50,107 bases of DNA from Oscillospiraceae bacterium (lineage in GTDB: Bacteria; Bacillota; Clostridia; Oscillospirales; Oscillospiraceae), in NCBI GenBank assembly GCA_902783035.1, contig CACZPK010000148.1, positions 1-50,107 of the forward strand. The letters are read 5' to 3'. Position 1 is the first letter of the stretch, and every line of letters begins with the position of its first letter. This document shows, in pieces, positions 24,635 to 33,512 of the stretch. The notes beneath the pieces were generated by a model. It did not search any database. It was given only the letters and a program-made list of their open reading frames with translations, and was not told the origin of the DNA. Position numbers and translations under genes: made by a program.

Positions 24635-27600
24635 ATGAAACATGTTTCAAACAACGGTCTTTTGCGCAAAGTCACAGCGTTTCTTCTGGCGCTGTGCATG
24701 GCGCTCCCCCTTCTCCCCGCCCTGGACCGCCCGGCGGAGGCCGCATTCAGCGACAGCGCCATGGACCAGCTCAACAACTGGGGCGTCGTCAGCGGCTACC
24801 CTGACGGAAGCCTGCGCCCCGAGCGCGAGCTGACCCGTGCGGAGTTCGTTGCCATGGTCAACCGCGCCTACGGCTATAACGGCGGCGGGCAAACGCCCTT
24901 CATCGACGTCGAGCCGACCTCCTGGTACTATGACGACATCGGCTCAGCGTACAATGCCGGCTATTTCACCGGATACTCTCCGCGCATGGCGCACCCCAAT
25001 GACAAGCTCACCCGCGAACAGTCGGTGGTCATGCTGGCGCGCAACATGCGCCTCGACCCCATCCCCGGCGAGGTGACGGAATTCAAGGACGGCCGCGACT
25101 GCTCGGACTGGAGCCGCGGCTATATCCGCGCGGCGCAGGCAAACGGCTTGATCGGCGGCTATCCCGACGGTACATATCATCCGACGGGCAACATCACCCG
25201 CGGTGAAATGGCGGTCATGCTCCAGCGTGCGCTGGGCACACTGATCAACAGTCCCGGCGAGCATGTGCTCTCCGACGTTTACGGCAATGTAACGATCAGC
25301 TCCCCGAACGCGCTGCTCAAAAATTCCACCATCGCGGGTGACCTCTATATCACCGGCGGCCTTGATCTTGGCGACATCACGCTGGAGAACGTGCGCGTGC
25401 TCGGCAACATTATCGTTGCCGGCGGCGGTGAGAGCCAGAGCGGCGAGAGTATCGTCCTGCGCAACGTGGAGGCGGATTCCCTGCTCGTGGACAGCATTGC
25501 CGACCAGTATGTCTCCCTGTGTGCCGAGGGCAACACCGAGATCGCCAATACGACGCTGCGCTCCGACGCCTATATTCAGGATCGCACCCGCCCCGGCCAG
25601 GGCCTGCTGAACATTGACCTCAAGTCCCCCGACCTCCCGGCGACGTTCACGCTTTCGGGCAATCTGGAAACCGTCGTAAATGAAACGCCCGGCTCCACCC
25701 TGAACATCGCCATGGGTACGGTTGACACCCTGACCATCGACGAAAAGGCACGCGGTTCCTCGTTGAACCTCGACATCAACAGCACCGCGACGACCCTGAA
25801 CCTCGATGTGGCGACAAATGTTGCCGGCGTGGGCGACATCGACAAGCTGTATGTCAACGCCGCGGGCAGCTCCGTGGACATCCTGCCCGACACGATCACG
25901 ATCCGCCCCGGCGTCACCGCCACGATTCTGGGTGAGGAGATGAACGCCGCGCAGGCGATCGAATCCTCCTCCGACCCGCGCCTGCTGGCGGGTTATCCGA
26001 AGGTCAAGAACATTGCGCCGACCTCCGCCACCTCCGTCTACGAGGCAAACAAGGCCGGTACGGTATACTGGGCGGTCAGCACCACGACAGACGGTTCGAT
26101 CCCCGAGAGCGAGCTGATCACCCCGACGGAAGGCAACACCCGTATCGCGCTCAAGGGCGATCTGCCGATCACGGAGTCGAACAAAGAGTTCTCGTCGGCG
26201 ATGGAAAAGCTGGTGCCGGACACCAACTACTACCTTTCCACCGTGATGGTGGACGCGCGCAACCGCCACAGCCCCGTAAAGGTCGCTGCGTTCTCGACGC
26301 CGGACAACACCGTGCCGGCGTTCACGACGGGCTATCCGACCGTGCTGCGCAACTACTGCGAGTCGGTCACCATCACCGGCACGGAAAATGGCAACACCGT
26401 ATCTATCATCGACCGTGATTCGAACCAGTACCCCAAGCGCAATTACCGCGTGCAGGTCGCCGCAATGCCCAACAAGAACTGCCAGCTCTACTATGCGCTC
26501 TATCCGACGGGCAGCACCGCGCCGACGGCGCAGCAGTTCCGCACCGGCGCGCTGGGCAAGCCCGTGCGCAGCGGTGTGGATGACGCCACGAAGAACCGCA
26601 TCAATTACATCGAGCTGACCAATCTGGAAGAGCTGACAACCTATGACATCTATCTCTGCCTGATTGACGCGGACGGCGCGCTCAGCTCCGCTGTGCAGAA
26701 GGTGACCTTTAAGACCATCGACGGCACGCCGCCGCGTTTCCTGTACGACACGCCCGCCGTTTCGGAGGAGGCGCTCAACTCCCTGCGTTTGAACGTCAAC
26801 GTCAACGAGGACGCCACCGTTTACTGGGTCGTCAGCAAGTCCGCCGATTACATTCAGGACAGCATCAAGGACGGCAAGAGCGAATGGAGCGAGACCGAGT
26901 GGTGGGAGCGCGCCTGCCGCCAGATTGAAAGCGGCAGCGGCACTTACAGCGTGCGCAGCGGCAACGTGAGGGCGCGCGGCAACACGGACACCGTGGTCAA
27001 CGTCACCGGTTTGGAGCCGGCGACGAGTTACTACGTCTACTTCGTCGCCAAGGACAACGCAAACAACTACTCGGAATTCTTCCGCGAGTCGCACGAGTAC
27101 ACCGTTGAGACTGCCAGCGGCAAACCGCGCCCCGAGCTGAACGTCAAGCACAACGAGCAGCCGTTCAAGTATTTCATCCAGGCGAACACGCTCGATAATG
27201 TTCCGCCCACGGTGAAGCAGGAATTCACCCACTATGACGCCACGGACAACACCCGTCCGTACGCCGACACGGACATCAAGCTCATCTTCGACGAGGAGGT
27301 CATGCAGTACTCGGCGAACCGCAGCAACCTGCAAGAGGCGCTGGTCACCTTCCGCACGCTCTATCAGGCCGTAAAGGACGCCAAGACCGACGCCGAAGCC
27401 GCTACCGCGCGCAGCAAGCTCGCCGATACGCTGCGCAGCACCATCAAGCTCTATAACGCCGCGGCAACCGGCAACGAGAGCGTCATTGACCGCTCCGATC
27501 CCGCCCTGACCGATGCGGAAAAGGAAAAGTGGATCATTGACTACCGTTACGTCGAGGTCGATCTGGACGACGAGACCGGTGTGCTGACGCTGTTCTTCCC

Positions 27601-30600
27601 CGGCGAATACAGCGTAAAGGACAGCAGCAAGTGGGCGGTTAACCTTTCCAGCGGCGCGACCTATTACTTCGTGCTCGATGATATTGCGGATATTTCGACC
27701 TCCCGCAACCGCATGGGGCGCACGCAGCTGGAGAACTTCACCACGGTTTCGGCGCAGGTGCAGCTGCGCAACATCAACGTCACAAGCATCCGTGATCAGG
27801 ACAAAGCAGCGACCAGCGACCCCGTCCCCATCGACATGGCATTTTCCATGACACCGATCACCACCAACGTCGAGGACGACGTGGACTGGGACATCCTGTT
27901 CTGGTCCGACCGCACGGTTTCGTTTGAGATCTATGAGCTGGACCCGGAAGCCGGCACGGGCCGCGGCGTGCGCAAGGTCGTGAACGGCGAGGTCAATCCG
28001 ACCGAAAGCCCCACCAACGTGACAATCACCAACAACAACGCCGTCGTCAATCAGGACACCACGCTGGACGACTATACGGGCTATGAGGGCCGCAGCCTGT
28101 TCCGCGATTTCTACAAGCTCTCGTTCTTCCCCGGCGTCACGGGCAAGAACGAAAAGCACCTGATCAGCACCACCGATGCGGCGCTCAAGAAAAGCGGCAT
28201 TATGACCAACGACGAACAGAAGTACTACGGCGTCCACTTCACCGCCATCGGCAGCGAGCTTGAAGATACCGGGCGCAACAACGGCATCTGGGACGCGACG
28301 GTCAACTTCCGTATTGCCGTGCTGACCGGCGCCAGCGGCGATCTGCGAACACTGGCCTCCAACATCACCAAGGACAAGCTGGAATCCGCAGAGGCGGAAT
28401 TGGGCATCTCCCAGATCCACTCTCCTCGTCCGTTCTTCATGCGCGCGCAGTTCGCCAACAGCGAGGCGCCGACCTTCAACGCCAAGTGGCCGCAGTTCGA
28501 TATCTCGGACACCACCATGACGATCAGTGTCGAGCTTTCCCGCCCCGGCACGCTCTACTGGGTCGTCGCTCCCGCCAGCACCAAGGTGCGCCAGTCCGAC
28601 AATACGATCACGACCAACTACGTCCCGACCATCGACACCTATGCCTATGACAAAAGCGATGAAACGAAGGACTTCCCGCTGGAATACGATATCAACGCTG
28701 CCAAAACCGCCAACCATTTCCAGCGCTACTTTATCACACTGCCATCGGGCGCCAAAAAGCTGGTTCCTTTGAACGGAAGCGATGACAAGGTCGACGCGGA
28801 CGTTCTGAAAAACGGCTTTCTTCTGACGGCACCGGCGAATGACCAGATCTATTCCCCCAATTTTACCAGCGAGCGTATCAAGCACGGCAGCATGTCCATG
28901 GCACGCGGTATGGGCACCATCGAGGTCACCGATCTGGAACCGGACACGATCTATCTGGTCTACTTTGTCACGCAGGGCACCGGGCAGGTCTACTCCAAAT
29001 ATGTTCAGGTGTTCCAGACACGCACCGAAGAAATCCATCGTCCGCAGCTGATTCTGACGAACAACACCTCTACCGCGACCATCACCAGCACAAACATGGA
29101 CGCGCGCGTGGACTGCGGCCTGTTTGAACTCGATCGTCTGAAGGACATGACGCTTTTCAACGCATCGCTGAAAAGTATTCTTGATCCCGAACGTTCCGAA
29201 GACTTTGAAACCAGATATTGGGTCAAGACGGACAACACAGGCAAGATCACCGACGGACGGCACGACGAAAACAACCTGTACTACCATGAATACACCGTTC
29301 TTGAGGCAATGCGCCAGCGTGATCTGGACGGCCGCGGCGGCTCCCTGTTTGACATTTATGCCGCCGAAGACTACAAGAACCAGATTGCCGGACTGATCCG
29401 CGCCCAAGGCAGCACGGACCTCATCGACGGACAGCGTGAGCTGTATGTTCCGGGCGGCTCGACCAACGGCAAGGAGTATAAGAGCGACAAGATGTCGGAA
29501 GATGTGAACTATGCGCTGCTCGCCGTGGCGCGTGCCGACGCCGGCGAAACCGACGCCAGCGGACATTCTCTTGGTTTCGGCGCAGCATATCCGCTCTATA
29601 TCCGCGACACAACTCCGCCGAAGATTTCCGCCATCGGCGGCAATATGGTTGTGGACTATACAGCCGAAGGCGCAGCCAGTGGCAAATTCCTGATGGGCGG
29701 CACCGTTGTGCTGACCTTTGACCGTCCGTTGTACCTGTACGTTCAGGCCAGCGACACCCGTACGCGGTTGACAAAGTCAAAAGTGGAAGGTACGCCCGCA
29801 AGCGAAGGCACATCCGCCAAAGAAAGCGAGTTCCTGGCGCCCGAACTCAACAATTATACCCCGGCGCTAACCGTCAGTACCGCATCCACCAGTGATGATG
29901 ACCCTGTCACAACCGTGCAAATTACCCTTCCGCAGACCGGAACCGCAACCAAATCCTATGCATTTCCGGACGACACCGTAATCTATGTCAACCCCTACCT
30001 TGCCGGTCAGTATGGCCCCGCCCGCGAGAGTAATTTTCTGAAGATCGCGCTGCATTTTGACACGGAAAAGCAAAAGATCGTCGCCAATGTATCCGACCCC
30101 GACCTCTGGCTGATCGACGGAGTTGACACCGTAATCTACAACACAAGGGTCATAAAAGCCCCCGTGGCGCCGGAGAGCATCTTTATCAGGCCCAGTTATC
30201 AGGAGCTTTCCGCAAATGTCAACGCCAGCAACAACACAGCAGAACTGACTGCCACCATCTTGCCGGCCGATGCCGATGACGTCACCATTACATGGGATTT
30301 TGTTGAGCCGACAGACTCCAGATATGTTGCGTTGTCCGCGGGACGTTCCAAATCCGGCGAATCCATCACGATCACCGGTCTCACTGTACCGACTACCGCT
30401 GATTACAAAATCATGATCCGCGCTTCTATCCCCAACAGTTCTGTAACACCGGCTACTTGTGCAATCGTGGTGCGGGGCGGTACCAGCATCAAGATCAGCA
30501 GCACAACCCCTGCAATTGACCAATTTGAAACTGCGGAATTGATCGCCACTGTAGCAAACATGCCAACCGGGTGTACGATCCAATGGGAATTTAGCGGCGG

Positions 30601-30778
30601 AAACAGAAGTGATTTCCAGCTCATCAACAGCTCAGGAGAGAAAGTCAAGGTGCAGGCACTTGTCTCCAGCGCCTCTACGGTCACCGTCAAAGCAACCATC
30701 TATGATGGATCTCTGCCGCTCCCCGATGTTGCGCCCGCATACTATGTGATCACCACTCCGAAACCACAATCACCCTAA
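24635..30778 (+). CDS. Giant SLH-anchored surface protein with Ig/Fn3-like modules
   Basis: The 2047-residue protein starts with a signal peptide (LLRKVTAFLLALCMALPLLPAL, cut near AEA-AF), then three SLH domains (about 37-200; GVVSGYPDGSLRPERELTRAEF, FTGYSPRMAHPNDKLTREQ and GLIGGYPDGTYHPTGNITRGEM). A Thr/Asn/Leu-rich beta-helix-like stretch follows (about 210-430), then at least four Fn3/Ig-like modules marked by GTVYWAVS, CQLYYALY, ATVYWVVS and GTLYWVVA, ending with two Ig-like domains (AELTATILPADADDVTITWDF and similar). SLH domains bind pyruvylated cell-wall polymers and hold the protein on the surface. The ATG at 24635 (SD GAGG) is chosen over a TTG at 24611. The last third seems less GC-biased than the rest. 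Confidence 0.85.
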   Translation: MKHVSNNGLLRKVTAFLLALCMALPLLPALDRPAEAAFSDSAMDQLNNWGVVSGYPDGSLRPERELTRAEFVAMVNRAYGYNGGGQTPFIDVEPTSWYYDDIGSAYNAGYFTGYSPRMAHPNDKLTREQSVVMLARNMRLDPIPGEVTEFKDGRDCSDWSRGYIRAAQANGLIGGYPDGTYHPTGNITRGEMAVMLQRALGTLINSPGEHVLSDVYGNVTISSPNALLKNSTIAGDLYITGGLDLGDITLENVRVLGNIIVAGGGESQSGESIVLRNVEADSLLVDSIADQYVSLCAEGNTEIANTTLRSDAYIQDRTRPGQGLLNIDLKSPDLPATFTLSGNLETVVNETPGSTLNIAMGTVDTLTIDEKARGSSLNLDINSTATTLNLDVATNVAGVGDIDKLYVNAAGSSVDILPDTITIRPGVTATILGEEMNAAQAIESSSDPRLLAGYPKVKNIAPTSATSVYEANKAGTVYWAVSTTTDGSIPESELITPTEGNTRIALKGDLPITESNKEFSSAMEKLVPDTNYYLSTVMVDARNRHSPVKVAAFSTPDNTVPAFTTGYPTVLRNYCESVTITGTENGNTVSIIDRDSNQYPKRNYRVQVAAMPNKNCQLYYALYPTGSTAPTAQQFRTGALGKPVRSGVDDATKNRINYIELTNLEELTTYDIYLCLIDADGALSSAVQKVTFKTIDGTPPRFLYDTPAVSEEALNSLRLNVNVNEDATVYWVVSKSADYIQDSIKDGKSEWSETEWWERACRQIESGSGTYSVRSGNVRARGNTDTVVNVTGLEPATSYYVYFVAKDNANNYSEFFRESHEYTVETASGKPRPELNVKHNEQPFKYFIQANTLDNVPPTVKQEFTHYDATDNTRPYADTDIKLIFDEEVMQYSANRSNLQEALVTFRTLYQAVKDAKTDAEAATARSKLADTLRSTIKLYNAAATGNESVIDRSDPALTDAEKEKWIIDYRYVEVDLDDETGVLTLFFPGEYSVKDSSKWAVNLSSGATYYFVLDDIADISTSRNRMGRTQLENFTTVSAQVQLRNINVTSIRDQDKAATSDPVPIDMAFSMTPITTNVEDDVDWDILFWSDRTVSFEIYELDPEAGTGRGVRKVVNGEVNPTESPTNVTITNNNAVVNQDTTLDDYTGYEGRSLFRDFYKLSFFPGVTGKNEKHLISTTDAALKKSGIMTNDEQKYYGVHFTAIGSELEDTGRNNGIWDATVNFRIAVLTGASGDLRTLASNITKDKLESAEAELGISQIHSPRPFFMRAQFANSEAPTFNAKWPQFDISDTTMTISVELSRPGTLYWVVAPASTKVRQSDNTITTNYVPTIDTYAYDKSDETKDFPLEYDINAAKTANHFQRYFITLPSGAKKLVPLNGSDDKVDADVLKNGFLLTAPANDQIYSPNFTSERIKHGSMSMARGMGTIEVTDLEPDTIYLVYFVTQGTGQVYSKYVQVFQTRTEEIHRPQLILTNNTSTATITSTNMDARVDCGLFELDRLKDMTLFNASLKSILDPERSEDFETRYWVKTDNTGKITDGRHDENNLYYHEYTVLEAMRQRDLDGRGGSLFDIYAAEDYKNQIAGLIRAQGSTDLIDGQRELYVPGGSTNGKEYKSDKMSEDVNYALLAVARADAGETDASGHSLGFGAAYPLYIRDTTPPKISAIGGNMVVDYTAEGAASGKFLMGGTVVLTFDRPLYLYVQASDTRTRLTKSKVEGTPASEGTSAKESEFLAPELNNYTPALTVSTASTSDDDPVTTVQITLPQTGTATKSYAFPDDTVIYVNPYLAGQYGPARESNFLKIALHFDTEKQKIVANVSDPDLWLIDGVDTVIYNTRVIKAPVAPESIFIRPSYQELSANVNASNNTAELTATILPADADDVTITWDFVEPTDSRYVALSAGRSKSGESITITGLTVPTTADYKIMIRASIPNSSVTPATCAIVVRGGTSIKISSTTPAIDQFETAELIATVANMPTGCTIQWEFSGGNRSDFQLINSSGEKVKVQALVSSASTVTVKATIYDGSLPLPDVAPAYYVITTPKPQSP

Positions 30779-30793
30779 AAGCGAGGTGCTCCC

Positions 30794-33448
30794 ATGAATC
30801 GCAAACTCACCCACCCCCTCGCCCTCGCGCTCGCGTTTCTGATGACGTTCACGCTCGTCCCCTCCGCCGCGCATGCGGCGGAGAGCGACGAGAGCGCCTA
30901 CTCCGAAGCGAGCGTGGAGGATATCCTGATCAAGCCCCAGCCCGCCGACGGTCATGTCCTGTTCGGTGAAAAAGATGACGTCGCAGAGCTTTCCTACCGC
31001 GGTGAAAGCAACACCTTCATCGCGCAGTCGTCAACGCTCTCGGTTGAAGATGCGCTCGCGGACGTCTGCACGCGATACTTTAACAAAAAGGCTGACGATT
31101 CGCGCAAGGACTACCATTTTGACTACATCTCATACGCTTCTCTTTCCGCCGTGCAGGGCACGCTCTACAACGGCTACAACACCGAGGGCGACACCGGCGC
31201 GGGCGTCGCGGGTACGCTGAAGTATTATTACAAAAGCGCGTCAGGCTCTTCGAACATGCGCATCAGCGACATCCGCTTTGTGCCGAAAACCTCCTTCAGC
31301 GGCGAAGCGCTGATCACTTACTACGGCTACTATTACTACATGGAAAAGGACGGCGCCAGCAACGAGTGGGTACGCAAGACCGGCTCCTATTCCGGACGCA
31401 TCTATATCTCCGTCAGCCGTCAGGTGCCCGGTATCTCCTATGCCACCGACGGTGAGCCGGCGCGCTTTGCCGCCGATGATTTCGACGCCTACTGCTCCGC
31501 CGTCACCGGGCGCACATTCCGCTACATCACCTTTAAGCTCCCCGAAACGGAAAAGGGCACGCTGTACTACAACTACATCAGCCCGAGCGTCTACGACTTT
31601 GTCATCGGCGCCAACACCCCGTATTTCCGCACCACAACTCCTTCCGTCGACAAGGTGTATTTTGTCCCCGCCAAGGACTACGCCGGCAAATTCACGATCG
31701 CCTTCACGGGTGTGGACAGCGCCGGGTCAACCTTTGACGGTGCAGTGAACATGACCGTCTCCGCCGACGGCCCCGGCCACAGCCAGCCGCGCGTGGAGGG
31801 TACGTTCGTATATGAGGTCAAGGCGGGACGTTCGATCACGCTGGATGCCGACGAGTTCCAGACGGAGACAAACCGGCAGCTCAGCTGCGGCGTCAGCACC
31901 ATCCGTTTTGCCGCGCTTCCGGACGCCGGACAAGGCATCCTCTACGACGACAGCGTCTCCTCCGGCTCCAACCGCACCGTCACGACGGATAAGACCTATT
32001 CCTCACCCGGTAAGATCCGTTTTGCCGCCGCGTCGGGTTACAGCGGCGTTGTGGCGCTGCCCATCGTCGTCACCGGAACCGACGGGACCTATTTCGACAC
32101 CACGGTGCGGTTCGTCGTCACCGACAGCGGCAATGTTCCGCTGACTTACAAGGTCGAACCCGGCGGGCGCGTCAGTTTCATCGAATCGGATTTTGTCGAC
32201 GCCTGCTATGAGGCAACCGGCTACAAGCTCAATCGCATCCATTTTGACGCCCTGCCTTCTTCCGCGGAGGGCACCATTTACTACAACGGCAACCAGCGCG
32301 TGACCACCGGCAGCAACAAGTATTATTATGTAAACCAGCTGTCGGATCTGAGTTTTCTCGCCGCCGATGCCTTCGTCGGTTCCGTGGATGTGCCTTTCGT
32401 GGGTTACGCCAGCGGCTACAGCAGTTCCAACGGGCGCTCTTTTGCCGGCACGATCACGATTCAGTCAAACAAGGCCGCCGCGGAAACACCCGCTCCCATC
32501 GGCGGTGAAAGCAAAACGCTCACTTATTACACCAACGGCACCGCGCTCACCCTGCGCCAGAACGACATTCTCAACGTTGCGTCTCCGAATCTGCCCGGCG
32601 CACCGGTCAGCATCCAGCTGAGCCGCCCCGCAGACAGCGAGGGCCGGTTGTGTCTCGACTTCCACTCGCTCTCGGACTACACGCCCTTCGACCACAGCAC
32701 CGCCCACACGCCCGCCGTGATCGACCGCACGTCCTATGTGGCAAAGGCCGGTTTCAGCGGAAACGCGCGCATCAGCTACACGGTCCGTGACGCGAAGGGC
32801 AACAGCTATGGAGGCAACATCGTCTTTGTCGTCACGCCGCCCACCAGCTCGTCGTACTTCACCGACATGGCGGATCACGTCTGGGCGATCCCCGCGGTCG
32901 ACTTCTTCCGCTATTACGGCACGACCGTCGGCACCTCCGCGAACAGTTTTGACCCGGATGCCGGCATGCGGCGCGCGGACTTCCTGCTTTTGCTCAGCCG
33001 TGCGTTCTCGTTCCCCACGTATTACGGCAACCAGAGCTTTGACGACGTCGAACCGGATCGCTATTATGCTGCCGCCGTTGCCAGCGCAAAGGCGCTGGGC
33101 ATTGTCGAGGGCACACTCGTCCCCGCCGAGCCGGCGCAGGGCGGGACCGGCAGCGGCTCGGGTCAGTCTGAAACGCGGGTCATTTTCCGTCCCGACGACG
33201 CCATCACGCGTGAGGATGCTGCGCTCTACCTCTACCGCGCCCTGCTGCAAAAGGAGGAAATCGCGCCCGGCTCCGCCTCCGATCTGTCGCAATTCCCGGA
33301 CGGAGGCACCGTCTCGGATCACGCCAGGGAGGCCATGGGCGCGCTGGTGCGCGACGGCGTCTTCCAGGGCTACGTCCACAACCTTCTTCCCAAGCGCACG
33401 CTCAGCCGCGCAGAGACCATCACCATTCTCTATCGCGCGCTGACCTGA
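30794..33448 (+). CDS. SLH-anchored surface protein with tandem beta repeats
   Basis: The 884-residue protein has a signal peptide (ALALAFLMTFTLVPSAAHA), about five copies of a 110-130-residue module and C-terminal SLH domains (YFTDMADHVWAIPAVDFFRYYG and onward; FRPDDAITREDAALYLYRAL; LPKRTLSRAETITILYRAL). Each module pairs an F-x-x-x-x-F-x-x-x-C-x-x-x-T-G start and an I-x-F-x-x-L-P turn with a later GTLYYN-type strand and a Y-x-G-x-x-x-I/V-x-F strand. I cannot name the module; it looks like a secreted beta sandwich. It starts 15 bases after the 2047-residue gene and is probably co-transcribed with it, so the two may be deposited on the same layer. Confidence 0.85.
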   Translation: MNRKLTHPLALALAFLMTFTLVPSAAHAAESDESAYSEASVEDILIKPQPADGHVLFGEKDDVAELSYRGESNTFIAQSSTLSVEDALADVCTRYFNKKADDSRKDYHFDYISYASLSAVQGTLYNGYNTEGDTGAGVAGTLKYYYKSASGSSNMRISDIRFVPKTSFSGEALITYYGYYYYMEKDGASNEWVRKTGSYSGRIYISVSRQVPGISYATDGEPARFAADDFDAYCSAVTGRTFRYITFKLPETEKGTLYYNYISPSVYDFVIGANTPYFRTTTPSVDKVYFVPAKDYAGKFTIAFTGVDSAGSTFDGAVNMTVSADGPGHSQPRVEGTFVYEVKAGRSITLDADEFQTETNRQLSCGVSTIRFAALPDAGQGILYDDSVSSGSNRTVTTDKTYSSPGKIRFAAASGYSGVVALPIVVTGTDGTYFDTTVRFVVTDSGNVPLTYKVEPGGRVSFIESDFVDACYEATGYKLNRIHFDALPSSAEGTIYYNGNQRVTTGSNKYYYVNQLSDLSFLAADAFVGSVDVPFVGYASGYSSSNGRSFAGTITIQSNKAAAETPAPIGGESKTLTYYTNGTALTLRQNDILNVASPNLPGAPVSIQLSRPADSEGRLCLDFHSLSDYTPFDHSTAHTPAVIDRTSYVAKAGFSGNARISYTVRDAKGNSYGGNIVFVVTPPTSSSYFTDMADHVWAIPAVDFFRYYGTTVGTSANSFDPDAGMRRADFLLLLSRAFSFPTYYGNQSFDDVEPDRYYAAAVASAKALGIVEGTLVPAEPAQGGTGSGSGQSETRVIFRPDDAITREDAALYLYRALLQKEEIAPGSASDLSQFPDGGTVSDHAREAMGALVRDGVFQGYVHNLLPKRTLSRAETITILYRALT

Positions 33449-33460
33449 AGTCACAGCACG

Positions 33461-33500
33461 AAACAAAGGAACGCTCCCGTGGGAGCGTTCCTTTGTTTGT
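33461..33500. terminator. Bidirectional terminator (18-bp perfect palindrome)
   Basis: 33461-33478 is perfectly complementary to 33481-33498. The arms begin with AAAC and end with GTTT, so transcripts from either strand end in a T-rich tract. It serves both converging SLH genes. Confidence 0.9.
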
Positions 33501-33512
33501 ATGCAGAAGGTC

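Noticed and set aside
24944-29566. A 1540-codon open frame on the minus strand opposite the giant SLH gene.
   Set aside because: It is a mirror of GC-rich codon bias: the sense strand has a signal peptide, SLH domains and an SD, while the antisense product is Val/Arg/Gly-rich with no recognisable domain or SD.
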